Source of the DNA: DAOUBF01 sp034432795
GTDB lineage: Bacteria > Chloroflexota > Anaerolineae > DSLN01
Direction: 5' to 3'
DNA: 6,405 nt
NCBI GenBank assembly: GCA_034432795.1
Contig: DAOUBF010000011.1
Location: forward strand, 1-6,405
Shown here: one piece after another, positions 1 through 6,405 of the stretch
Numbering within the stretch: position 1 is the stretch's first letter
Layout: each line of letters opens with the position of its first letter
The notes under the pieces: model-generated
Seen by the model: only the letters and a program-made list of their open reading frames with translations
What the model was told of the DNA's origin: nothing
Databases searched by the model: none
Made by a program: the position numbers and the translations under genes

Positions 1-1067
1 ACGCCGTAGTCCATCAGGTTGCGCACGGCCTCCGCCTCGCCCTCGGCGGTGCGCAGGTACTCCGGCACCAGGCTGAAGGCCCGCCTGAGCACGTCGGGGC
101 GACGGCAGTAGAAGGCACTGCAATCAATGGGCGTGAACAGCCACTTGTGCGGATTGACGACGATGGAATCGGCCTGGTCGCAGCCCGCCAGGACATGGCG
201 CATCTCCGGCAGGATGGCTGCCATGCCCGCGTAGGCCCCATCCACGTGCAGCCATAGCCCCTCTCGCTGGCAGAGGGCCGCAATGTCCGGCACCGGGTCA
301 ACGCTTGTGGTTGAGGTGGTGCCGACCGTGGCGACAACGCAGAAGGGCTGCCAGCCCGCGCGCCGGTCTTCAGCGATGGCCGCCGCCAGCGCAGCCGTAT
401 CCATGCGGAATTGCGCGTCTGTGGGGATTTTGCGCACACCGGCCAGGCCCAGGCCCAGCGTGATCGCCGCTTTCTCAATAGAGGAGTGCGCCTGCTCCGA
501 GCAGTAGAGGCGCAGACGGGGCACGTCGGGGCGGCCCGCCAGCCCCTCCTCGCGCACGCGCAGCCCCGGCACGGCCTCACGCGCCGCAGCAATCGCATAT
601 AGGCTGGAAATAGAAGCGGTATCCGTGATCATGCCCAGCCAGCCCGGCGGCAGGCCCAGCATCTGCCGCAGCCAATCCAGTACATGTTCCTCCAGTTCGG
701 TGAGGGCCGGCGAGGTGCGCCACAACATGCCGTTGACGTTCAGAGCGGCGCTGAGCATCTCGCCGAGGATGCCGGGGCCAGAGCCGGTGATGGCGAAATA
801 AGCGAAGAAGGCCGGGTGGTTCCAATGGGTGATCCCCGGCAAGATCACGCGCTCAAAGTCGGCCAGAACCTGCTCAAGGGATTCTCCTTGCGCTGGTGGT
901 GTCTCGGGCAGTTGCCGGCGTATTTCCCCTGGCGCCACCTGCGCCAGCACCGGATACTCGCCCACCTTCGCCAGATACCCGGCGATCCAGTCCACCACCT
1001 GATAGCCATAGCGCCGGAATGCCTCCGGCGTCATATCCCCCAACGGGCTGATCTCTGATTCTGTCAT
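1..1067 (-). CDS. PLP-dependent group II (aromatic-L-amino-acid-type) decarboxylase, C-terminus beyond window
   Basis: This gene encodes a cytosolic pyridoxal-phosphate enzyme of the group II decarboxylase family, which removes the carboxyl group of an amino acid to give an amine. I translated 355 residues from the ATG at 1067-1065, preceded by a GGGGGA ribosome site; the frame is still open at the window edge, and family members have about 470-490 residues. Visible features are the THWNHPAFFAYF block (80-91), WRTSPALTELE (116-126), the cofactor-stacking histidine in EQAHSS (H194), the HVDGAYAG block with D276 (pyridine nitrogen) and A278, and NPHKW with Schiff-base lysine K308. Their order and spacing match animal aromatic amino acid decarboxylase. 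The region that would separate decarboxylase from aldehyde-synthase activity is missing, so tyrosine, tryptophan, DOPA or another substrate cannot be assigned. It is divergent from the dehydrogenase at 1274, sharing a promoter region. Confidence 0.93.
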   Translation of the reverse strand, partial: MTESEISPLGDMTPEAFRRYGYQVVDWIAGYLAKVGEYPVLAQVAPGEIRRQLPETPPAQGESLEQVLADFERVILPGITHWNHPAFFAYFAITGSGPGILGEMLSAALNVNGMLWRTSPALTELEEHVLDWLRQMLGLPPGWLGMITDTASISSLYAIAAAREAVPGLRVREEGLAGRPDVPRLRLYCSEQAHSSIEKAAITLGLGLAGVRKIPTDAQFRMDTAALAAAIAEDRRAGWQPFCVVATVGTTSTTSVDPVPDIAALCQREGLWLHVDGAYAGMAAILPEMRHVLAGCDQADSIVVNPHKWLFTPIDCSAFYCRRPDVLRRAFSLVPEYLRTAEGEAEAVRNLMDYG

Positions 1068-1147
1068 GCTTCCCCCAGAAGCCTCATGAGATGAAGCGCC
1101 ACCGATCAGACGCGGGTTCACGCCTGACCTGTGCCGCCTGGCGTCCC

Positions 1148-1176
1148 ATTCTACCACGCACTTGCCCCTATGCCAA
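1148..1176 (-). promoter_or_regulatory. Predicted sigma70-type promoter of the decarboxylase gene
   Basis: Read on the minus strand, TTGGCA (1176-1171; 5 of 6 to consensus) and TAGAAT (1153-1148; 5 of 6) are separated by exactly 17 bp. Transcription would start near 1141, giving a leader of about 74 nt. The -35 element lies inside the spacer of the plus-strand promoter at 1162-1190. Confidence 0.65.
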
Positions 1177-1190
1177 CACCGTGATATAAA
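1162..1190 (+). promoter_or_regulatory. Predicted sigma70-type promoter of the hydroxyacid dehydrogenase gene
   Basis: TTGCCC (1162-1167; 4 of 6) and TATAAA (1185-1190; 5 of 6) are 17 bp apart. The predicted start near 1197 gives a leader of about 77 nt. Its -35 element falls within the spacer of the opposing promoter, so RNA polymerase could probably not occupy both at once. Confidence 0.5.
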
Positions 1191-1212
1191 AGCGCCCGGC
1201 GGTTGACCCAAT

Positions 1213-1245
1213 ACCTGGCTACCCGGTACCTGGCTTTAGCCAGGT
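1213..1245 (+). repeat. Leader repeat able to form two alternative hairpins
   Basis: ACCTGGCT occurs twice in direct orientation (1213-1220 and 1228-1235), followed by its reverse complement AGCCAGGT (1238-1245). The inverted copy can pair with the near copy (8 bp, very tight loop) or with the far copy (9 bp, 1213-1221 with 1237-1245). It lies in the predicted 5' leader of the dehydrogenase, ending 15 nt before its ribosome site. It may be an operator, an RNA switch or a chance repeat. Confidence 0.55.
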
Positions 1246-1273
1246 TCCTGACCGACTATCAAGGAGGCGTCGC

Positions 1274-2269
1274 ATGAAACCTGTTGTCTTTATCACCCGT
1301 CGTATCCCCGATCAGGGCTTATCGCTCATCCTGGAGCAATGTCAGGCCGAGGTCTGGCCGGAGGAGACCCCGCCGCCCCGCGAGGTGCTCCTGGAGAAGG
1401 TGCGCCAGTGCGATGGGCTGCTTTCGCTGCTGACCGATAAGATTGACGCGACGCTCATGGACAACGCGCCGCGCCTGCGCGTCGTCAGCAACATGGCCGT
1501 CGGCTTTGATAACATTGACGTTGCCGCTGCCACCGAGCGCGGCATCCTGGTGGGCAACACACCCGAAGTGCTGACGGATACCACCGCCGATTTCGCCTTC
1601 GCCTTGCTCATGGCGACAGCTCGCCGCATTGGTGAAGCCATTGACTACGTTCGCGCCGGAAAATGGAAGACCTGGGGGCCGATGTTGCTTCTGGGCCAGG
1701 ACGTCCATGGGGCTACGTTAGGGCTGATCGGGCTGGGGCGGATCGGCAGCGCGGTGGCTCGCCGCGCCCAGGGCTTTAATATGCGTGTCCTCTACTACGA
1801 TGTCGTCCGCCGCCAGGACCTGGAACAGCAGATGGGCATTATTTACACCGACCTGGACACGCTTCTGGCCGAGTCTGATTTCGTCAGTCTGCATGCCCCG
1901 CTCACGCCGCAGACGCGCCACATCATCAACGCGGACAGCCTGCACAAAATGAAGCCCACCGCGATCCTGATCAACACGGCGCGCGGCCCGCTGGTGGACT
2001 CCAAGGCGCTCTACGAAGCCCTGCGCGACGGTGTCATCGCCTACGCCGGATTGGATGTGACCGATCCGGAGCCGATCCCCATGGACGATCCGCTGCTCAC
2101 GCTGCCCAATTGCCTGATCGTTCCCCATATCGCTTCGGCCTCTGTGGCCACGCGCGGCAAAATGGCCGAACTCGCCGCCCGCAATTTGCTTGCCGGGCTG
2201 AGGGGCGAGGTCCTGCCCACCCACCTCAACCCGGAGGCCCTGGCGCGCCGTGCCCAACGTGGTGCCTGA
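1274..2269 (+). CDS. D-2-hydroxyacid dehydrogenase, glyoxylate/hydroxypyruvate reductase type
   Basis: This 331-residue cytosolic oxidoreductase most likely reduces glyoxylate or hydroxypyruvate to glycolate or D-glycerate with NAD(P)H. The sequence shows the split D-isomer-specific dehydrogenase fold: the N-terminal catalytic half has GFDNIDV (77-83) and NTPEVLTDTTADFAFALL (95-112), and the nucleotide-binding core has GLGRIG (153-158). The catalytic triad is Arg237 in NTARG, Glu266 in DPEP and His285 in PHIAS. Asp176 ends the second Rossmann strand (VLYYD), which in this superfamily favours NADH over NADPH; that is an inference. The length is normal for GyaR-like enzymes. The start is fixed by a strong AAGGAGG six bases before ATG. 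It appears to be a single-gene unit with its own promoter and a terminator 43 bp after the stop. Other 2-hydroxyacid substrates cannot be excluded. Confidence 0.93.
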   Translation: MKPVVFITRRIPDQGLSLILEQCQAEVWPEETPPPREVLLEKVRQCDGLLSLLTDKIDATLMDNAPRLRVVSNMAVGFDNIDVAAATERGILVGNTPEVLTDTTADFAFALLMATARRIGEAIDYVRAGKWKTWGPMLLLGQDVHGATLGLIGLGRIGSAVARRAQGFNMRVLYYDVVRRQDLEQQMGIIYTDLDTLLAESDFVSLHAPLTPQTRHIINADSLHKMKPTAILINTARGPLVDSKALYEALRDGVIAYAGLDVTDPEPIPMDDPLLTLPNCLIVPHIASASVATRGKMAELAARNLLAGLRGEVLPTHLNPEALARRAQRGA

Positions 2270-2312
2270 ATAACTGCCCAAAGTTCACCCCCGCGCCGAA
2301 AACGCGTAGCGT

Positions 2313-2355
2313 GTTTCAGGGTAGGTTCAGAATCTGAACCTACCCTGAAACTTTT
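2313..2355 (+). terminator. Intrinsic terminator with perfect 19-bp stem
   Basis: Arms 2313-2331 and 2333-2351 are exact reverse complements around a single central A, followed by TTTT (2352-2355). It starts 43 bp after the dehydrogenase stop and should end that transcript. A second stem (2298-2305 with 2309-2317, loop GTA, one bulged G) shares five bases with the left arm and would compete with it. Confidence 0.8.
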
Positions 2356-2423
2356 CTGATGTCGGTCAGCCGCTATCCCCGTGTAGAGTAACAAGGGAAT
2401 AACAGATGTGGAGGTCCATGCCG

Positions 2424-2570
2424 ATGAAGGAACATTTGTTCGCACGGGGTATCGCTTATCTCCTTGTCCTCAGCCTGGTCCTGTGGCTGCACCTGGTCGC
2501 GCCCGCCGCTCCCGCGACAGCGCTTGACCCGCTCGTAAGCCCGAGCGGGATGACCTGGACCGGCGGCTAA
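2424..2570 (+). CDS. Small single-helix membrane or exported peptide, 48 residues, unknown function
   Basis: I do not recognise this peptide. GGAGG at 2410-2414 lies 9 bases before the ATG at 2424 but only 3 before the in-frame ATG at 2418, so I chose the later start (MKEHLF). The product has positive residues K2 and R8, a hydrophobic stretch (residues 9-25, rich in Leu, Val and Trp) and a short Ala/Pro segment ending A31-T32-A33, which fits a signal peptidase I site. Cleavage there would release a 15-residue peptide (L34 to G48) ending in Gly-Gly; without cleavage it would be a single-pass membrane protein. It lies between the dehydrogenase terminator and the receiver/kinase pair, on the same strand and 121 bp before the receiver start. 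A strong ribosome site and a sensible signal-like sequence support it, but an ORF this short could be fortuitous. Confidence 0.5.
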   Translation: MKEHLFARGIAYLLVLSLVLWLHLVAPAAPATALDPLVSPSGMTWTGG

Positions 2571-2584
2571 CGGGGGCCGTTTTT
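2559..2584 (+). terminator. Weak terminator candidate after the small peptide gene
   Basis: A short GC stem (CGGC at 2561-2564 with GCCG at 2576-2579) is followed directly by TTTTT (2580-2584). It overlaps the stop codon of the peptide gene. A stronger 8-bp stem (2528-2535 with 2542-2549) lies upstream inside the coding sequence but has no T-tract. The stem is short, so termination is uncertain. Confidence 0.3.
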
Positions 2585-2611
2585 GCGCTTTCGCACTGCT
2601 GTTATATCTTC

Positions 2612-2646
2612 GTCTGTTATCCGGTGTCTGTTGTCCGTCGTTTGTC
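2612..2646 (+). repeat. Short tandem repeat upstream of the receiver gene
   Basis: GTCTGTTATCCG (2612-2623) and GTCTGTTGTCCG (2626-2637) match at 11 of 12 bases with a 14-bp period. A partial third unit, GTTTGTC, follows at 2640-2646. The repeat lies 46-80 bp before the receiver start, where an activator site could be. It could equally be a degenerate dispersed repeat of the genome. Confidence 0.55.
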
Positions 2647-2691
2647 ATTGGGACGCGAACAAATCCACGCGCAAGGAAGGAAACTGAGGGC

Positions 2692-3104
2692 ATGGATCAT
2701 CCGCTGCGCATCCTGATCGTTGACGATGAGATTGACCTGGTCCGTATGCTTCGGACGCATTTGGAGGCTGAGGGCTATCAGGTGATCACGGCCTCCAACG
2801 GTATCACTGCCTTGAGCTTGCTTGCTCAAGACCGGTTTGATCTGCTTATCGTAGATGTGAAAATGCCCGACATGAGTGGGCTGGATATTGTGCAGGCTGC
2901 CCGCCAGGTGGATGGCAATGTCGCCATCATTATGATGACCGCTTATGCATCGGTTGAAACTGTAGTTGAGGCCCTGCGCCTGGGCGCGGATGATTTTCTG
3001 GTGAAACCCTTCCGTGTCAACTTTGCGCTCCTGCCGATGGTGGAGCGCTGTCTGGCTGCTCGCCGCCCCCTTGATCCGGCCCAGCCCTCAATGGCGGAGG
3101 TCTC

Positions 3105-3108
<4 letters not shown>
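2692..3108 (+). CDS. Stand-alone response regulator receiver protein
   Basis: This 138-residue cytosolic protein is a single CheY/Spo0F-type receiver domain that accepts a phosphoryl group from a histidine kinase, presumably the product of the next gene. The acidic pocket is D11-D12 (IVDDE), the phosphorylated aspartate is D55 (LLIVDVKMPD), the switch threonine is T83 (MMTAYAS) and the conserved lysine is K105 (VKPF). After the domain ends near residue 122 there is only a 16-residue tail, so there is no DNA-binding or enzymatic output domain. Output must come through protein contact or phosphotransfer. The ATG at 2692 follows AAGGAAGG (2673-2680). Its TGA overlaps the GTG start of the kinase by 4 bp, so the two are almost certainly co-transcribed and translationally coupled. 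Confidence 0.95.
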
Positions 3109-4654
<1,546 letters not shown>

Positions 4655-4655
<1 letters not shown>

Positions 4656-4683
4656 GTATACCACAATTAGACCGATTTGAGAA
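4655..4683 (-). promoter_or_regulatory. Predicted promoter of tRNA-Arg
   Basis: On the minus strand TTCTCA (4683-4678; 4 of 6) and TATACT (4660-4655; 5 of 6) have a 17-bp spacer. Transcription would start near 4648, about 7 nt before the mature tRNA. The -10 element overlaps the last base of the kinase TAA stop codon (4653-4655). Confidence 0.7.
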
Positions 4684-4757
4684 GCGGGGCGAAGCTTCGC
4701 TACAGGGCAGGCTCTGATAGCAGGGCTGCCGCCGGTGTGAAATGCATCCCAGTCGCC

Positions 4758-4786
4758 TTGACATTGGCGCAAATAGCGGTTATAAT
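4758..4786 (+). promoter_or_regulatory. Consensus sigma70-type promoter of the regulator-bacterioferritin operon
   Basis: TTGACA (4758-4763) and TATAAT (4781-4786) are both exact consensus hexamers with the ideal 17-bp spacer. The predicted start is near 4793, giving a leader of about 26 nt. So strong a promoter is typical of a transcript held down by a repressor. Confidence 0.9.
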
Positions 4787-4789
4787 CTG

Positions 4790-4815
4790 GACTGATTCTA
4801 AATAAGGAATCAGTC
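4790..4815 (+). promoter_or_regulatory. Probable autoregulatory operator (Fur/PerR-family box)
   Basis: GACTGATTC (4790-4798) and GAATCAGTC (4807-4815) are exact inverted repeats separated by an AT-rich 8 bp. The site covers the predicted transcription start (about 4793), just after a perfect promoter and just before a Fur-family gene. Because transcription would begin inside the left arm, a full mRNA hairpin is unlikely, which favours a DNA operator. The ribosome site AAGGA (4804-4808) lies within it. It does not match the classical 7-1-7 PerR box exactly. Confidence 0.7.
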
Positions 4816-4818
4816 TAA

Positions 4819-5304
4819 ATGGAATCGGCGGCTATTCCTCTCACGTCTGGCGATGGGCGCATTAGCGAGATGATCGGGGCGCTGCGGCAGGCTGGCCTGC
4901 GGCTCACCCCACAACGGCTGGCGATCTGCCGCGCTCTGGTCCAGAGCCAGGAGCATCCCACTGCGCAGACAGTATATGCGCAATTGCGCCGCGAATTCCC
5001 CTCGCTCAGCCGGGCCACGGTGTACAACACGCTGCGTGCCCTGGTGGATGCCGGGCTGGTGCAGGAACTGGGGCCGGCAGGCGATGGCGCGGTCCACTAT
5101 GACGCCGATCTGTCGCCCCATATCAACCTGATCTGCACCCGTTGCCACCGCATTGAAGACCTGGCGAATGTGTCGTTGGCCGAGGTCGCGCAGCGCGTGA
5201 TGGAAACCTCCGGTTACCAACTGCGCGGCGCGCGGGTGGCCTATTACGGCCTGTGCCCACGCTGCCAGAATAGCGCAGAATCATTAGACCCATCCCAAGA
5301 ATAG
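4819..5304 (+). CDS. Fur-family transcriptional regulator, PerR-like
   Basis: This 161-residue dimeric, metal-dependent DNA-binding repressor probably senses peroxide or iron. The winged-helix domain occupies about residues 15-90, with LTPQRLAI (29-36) and recognition helix SRATVYNTLRAL (64-75). The structural zinc site is complete: C106/C109 and C146/C149. The spacing of the regulatory site fits Bacillus PerR: H46, D95, H101, position 103 and D114. Asp at 114 is PerR-like, since Fur has Glu there. However, position 103, His in PerR, is Asn here (PHINLIC). A 15-residue N-terminal extension precedes the first helix. It has a consensus promoter and overlapping inverted repeat, and bacterioferritin follows after 10 bp. 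PerR function is inferred; an iron-responsive Fur or another metal sensor is possible. Confidence 0.92.
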   Translation: MESAAIPLTSGDGRISEMIGALRQAGLRLTPQRLAICRALVQSQEHPTAQTVYAQLRREFPSLSRATVYNTLRALVDAGLVQELGPAGDGAVHYDADLSPHINLICTRCHRIEDLANVSLAEVAQRVMETSGYQLRGARVAYYGLCPRCQNSAESLDPSQE

Positions 5305-5314
5305 GAGCATAACC

Positions 5315-5794
5315 ATGAAAGGCAACGAGAACATCATTAACACACTCAATCAATTGCTGGCGGACGAACTGACCGCCATCAACCAGTACATGGTGCACTC
5401 GGAGATGTGCGACAACTGGGGCTACGAGAAGCTTCATAAGGCCATTGAGCAACAGGCCATGGACGAGATGCACCATGCCGAGTGGCTGATCCAGCGCATC
5501 ATCTTCCTGGAAGGCACCCCGATTGTCTCCAAGCTCAACCCGATGAAGATCGGCCAGAGCGTGCCGGAGATGATCGGCAACGATCAGGAGGCCGAGTATA
5601 TGGCGATCCGTGCCTATAACGAGGCCATCCGCCTGGCGCACGAAGTGGACGACCAGGTGACGGTGGACCTGCTGATGAAAATCCTCAAGATGGAAGAGGG
5701 GCACGTGGACTGGGCCGAGAAGCAGCGGGCGCAGATTGAGCAGATGGGGTTGGAGAACTACCTGGCCAACCAGACAGAAGGCGCCAGCGATTAA
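5315..5794 (+). CDS. bfr: Bacterioferritin
   Basis: This 159-residue four-helix protein should assemble into the hollow 24-subunit iron-storage shell, oxidising Fe(II) and holding it as a ferric mineral in the cytoplasm. All ferroxidase ligands sit at the same numbers as in E. coli Bfr: E18, E51, H54, E94, E127 and H130. M52, the axial heme ligand at the dimer interface, is also present, marking it as heme-binding bacterioferritin rather than plain ferritin. The start MKGNENIIN matches the family start, and AGGAG (5303-5307) overlaps the regulator's stop codon. It is the second gene of the operon with the PerR-like regulator and is probably derepressed under iron or peroxide stress. Length and motifs show no degradation. 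Confidence 0.97.
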   Translation: MKGNENIINTLNQLLADELTAINQYMVHSEMCDNWGYEKLHKAIEQQAMDEMHHAEWLIQRIIFLEGTPIVSKLNPMKIGQSVPEMIGNDQEAEYMAIRAYNEAIRLAHEVDDQVTVDLLMKILKMEEGHVDWAEKQRAQIEQMGLENYLANQTEGASD

Positions 5795-5830
5795 CCGGTA
5801 GGGTGTACCTCTCCCTGAGAAGGGGCCCTT

Positions 5831-5880
5831 AGACCTGGGGTCTGCGATGGAGCCTCTGCCGCAGACCCCAGGTCTTCTGT
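5831..5880 (+). terminator. Long hairpin after bacterioferritin, probable terminator
   Basis: A perfect 16-bp inverted repeat (5831-5846 with 5860-5875) encloses a 13-base loop and is followed by the weak U-rich tract TCTTCTGT. A smaller CCCT-GAGA-AGGG stem-loop with a GNRA loop lies just upstream (5813-5824). It starts 37 bp after the bfr stop and 111 bp before the next gene, in the right place to end the operon. Each arm is itself an inverted repeat of AGACC/GGTCT. Confidence 0.65.
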
Positions 5881-5895
5881 ATCGGGTCAGGCATT

Positions 5896-5925
5896 TTGCT
5901 CGTTTCGCCGTCCCCGGGCTATAAT
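5896..5925 (+). promoter_or_regulatory. Predicted promoter of the membrane protein gene
   Basis: An exact TATAAT (5920-5925) is preceded after 18 bp by a weak TTGCTC (5896-5901; 3 of 6). Transcription would start near 5932, only about 10 nt before the ATG, so the ribosome site AGAGGTG would be at the very 5' end of the mRNA. Confidence 0.55.
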
Positions 5926-5941
5926 TAAGCCAGAGGTGTGA

Positions 5942-6322
5942 ATGTCGCTTCCCGAAATCCATGCCCGTTTAGGTAACTCCCTGATCCTGTTCATGCTGGC
6001 GCTGAGTATTTGGGCGCTGGCGCTGTACGTGCTTAAGCGCGATCTCAGCCCCGGTTTCATGGGGGCCTTGCTGATCGGCGAGACCCTGGCCCTGGTGCAG
6101 GGGACGGTGGGGGTCTTCCTGTGGATCACGGTGGGTAGCCCAGGTCGGTGGGTGCACATCCTGTACGGCATTTTATCGGTGATCCTGATCCCGTTCGTGT
6201 ACTTCCGTACAGAGGGGCGAATGACGCGGCGTGAGGCGTTGATCTATGGTTTGTTGTGTCTGTTCCTGGTCGGTGTGGGTCTGCGCGCGGCCTCTACCGG
6301 CGGGCCGGGCGCGGGTTTTTAA
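5942..6322 (+). CDS. Four-helix membrane protein of unknown function
   Basis: I cannot assign a function. The 126-residue product has four predicted transmembrane segments, at about residues 11-31, 39-62, 68-89 and 98-116, with short loops and a glycine-rich C-terminus. It has no cleavable signal peptide. Histidines stand near the membrane interface before helix 1 (H7) and at the start of helix 3 (H72, in VHILYG), and E47 and Q53 lie within helix 2. Paired histidines in a four-helix bundle can bind heme, as in COX15-like and cytochrome b families, but that is only a resemblance. The ATG at 5942 is the first possible start, because an in-frame TGA ends at 5941; AGAGGTG lies just upstream. It has its own promoter and lies between two probable terminators, so it appears to be monocistronic. 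Confidence 0.85.
   Translation: MSLPEIHARLGNSLILFMLALSIWALALYVLKRDLSPGFMGALLIGETLALVQGTVGVFLWITVGSPGRWVHILYGILSVILIPFVYFRTEGRMTRREALIYGLLCLFLVGVGLRAASTGGPGAGF
6284..6320 (+). terminator. Probable terminator overlapping the end of the membrane protein gene
   Basis: CGCGC plus GGCC (6284-6292) pairs with GGCC and GCGCG (6303-6313) around a 10-base loop and a two-base bulge. GG and TTTTT (6316-6320) follow. The T-tract runs into the TAA stop codon (6320-6322), so the hairpin is encoded within the last codons of the gene. Confidence 0.45.
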
Positions 6323-6387
6323 ACCGGCGCGGCAGCCTCCACTGCTGTTGTCCTATCCATCCGGAGTTTAGAACAAAGGCGAAGCGG

Positions 6388-6405
6388 ATGGGCAAAGTCA
6401 TTCGC
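6388..6405 (+). CDS. Possible start of a further gene (first 6 codons)
   Basis: ATG at 6388 opens a frame reading MGKVIR to the window edge, with AAAGG (6375-6379) eight bases upstream. CCATCCG (6357-6363) is the exact reverse complement of CGGATGG (6385-6391), so a leader stem could cover this start codon. There is too little sequence to identify a product or to be sure that it is a gene. Confidence 0.35.

Noticed and set aside
14..598. Minus-strand open frame of 194 codons in another phase of the decarboxylase
   Set aside because: Its Arg/Pro/Ser-rich translation has no family features, whereas the neighbouring phase gives a clear PLP decarboxylase with Lys308.
684..1058. Plus-strand open frame of 124 codons
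   Set aside because: It lies antisense to the N-terminal part of the decarboxylase and shows no motif of its own.
2360..2410. Promoter for the small peptide gene (TAGAGT at 2384-2389)
   Set aside because: No acceptable -35 hexamer stands 16-18 bp upstream.
4689..4700. 12-bp perfect palindrome GCGAAGCTTCGC between the tRNA and the regulator
   Set aside because: It has no T-tract after it and no clear partner site, so it is too short to call a terminator or operator.
5123..5962. Long minus-strand open frame (279 codons) opposite the regulator and bacterioferritin genes
   Set aside because: It is antisense to two genes with complete active-site motifs, has no recognisable domain, and results from GC-rich codon bias.

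Overview
The window is GC-rich bacterial chromosome with six complete protein genes, one truncated gene at each end, one tRNA gene and several clear regulatory sites. There is no sign of a mobile element, phage or CRISPR array. The style of the proteins (cytosolic GAF-containing kinase beside a lone receiver, four-helix hydrophobic protein, decarboxylase close to bacterial aromatic amino acid decarboxylases) suggests a Chloroflexota-like organism. That is an inference from protein flavour only; no marker gene here fixes the taxon.

Layout. Positions 1-1067 (minus strand) hold the N-terminal 355 residues of a PLP-dependent group II decarboxylase. It is divergent from a D-2-hydroxyacid dehydrogenase of the glyoxylate/hydroxypyruvate reductase type (1274-2269, plus), and the two predicted promoters physically overlap. 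A perfect 19-bp hairpin with a T-tract ends the dehydrogenase unit. Positions 2270-2691 otherwise hold a 48-codon membrane or exported peptide gene (2424-2570) and a short tandem repeat. A two-gene signalling operon follows: a stand-alone receiver protein (2692-3108) overlapping by 4 bp a soluble coiled-coil/GAF/histidine kinase (3105-4655).

The kinase frame stays open past its ATPase domain and runs antisense through a complete tRNA-Arg(CCG) gene (4641-4570, minus), whose promoter covers the kinase stop codon. Next comes an apparent peroxide/iron-response operon. A consensus promoter and a 9-bp inverted repeat at the predicted transcription start precede a PerR-like Fur-family regulator (4819-5304), followed 10 bp later by a heme-type bacterioferritin (5315-5794) and a long hairpin. 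The obvious reading is that the regulator senses peroxide or iron, represses its own promoter and so controls iron storage by bacterioferritin. The window closes with a four-helix membrane protein of unknown function (5942-6322) and the possible first codons of another gene.

I do not see an unambiguous new multi-gene system. The strongest unusual points are the coding/tRNA antisense overlap, the interlocked divergent promoters, the small exported-peptide gene before the two-component pair, and the His-to-Asn change in the sensing site of an otherwise PerR-like regulator.
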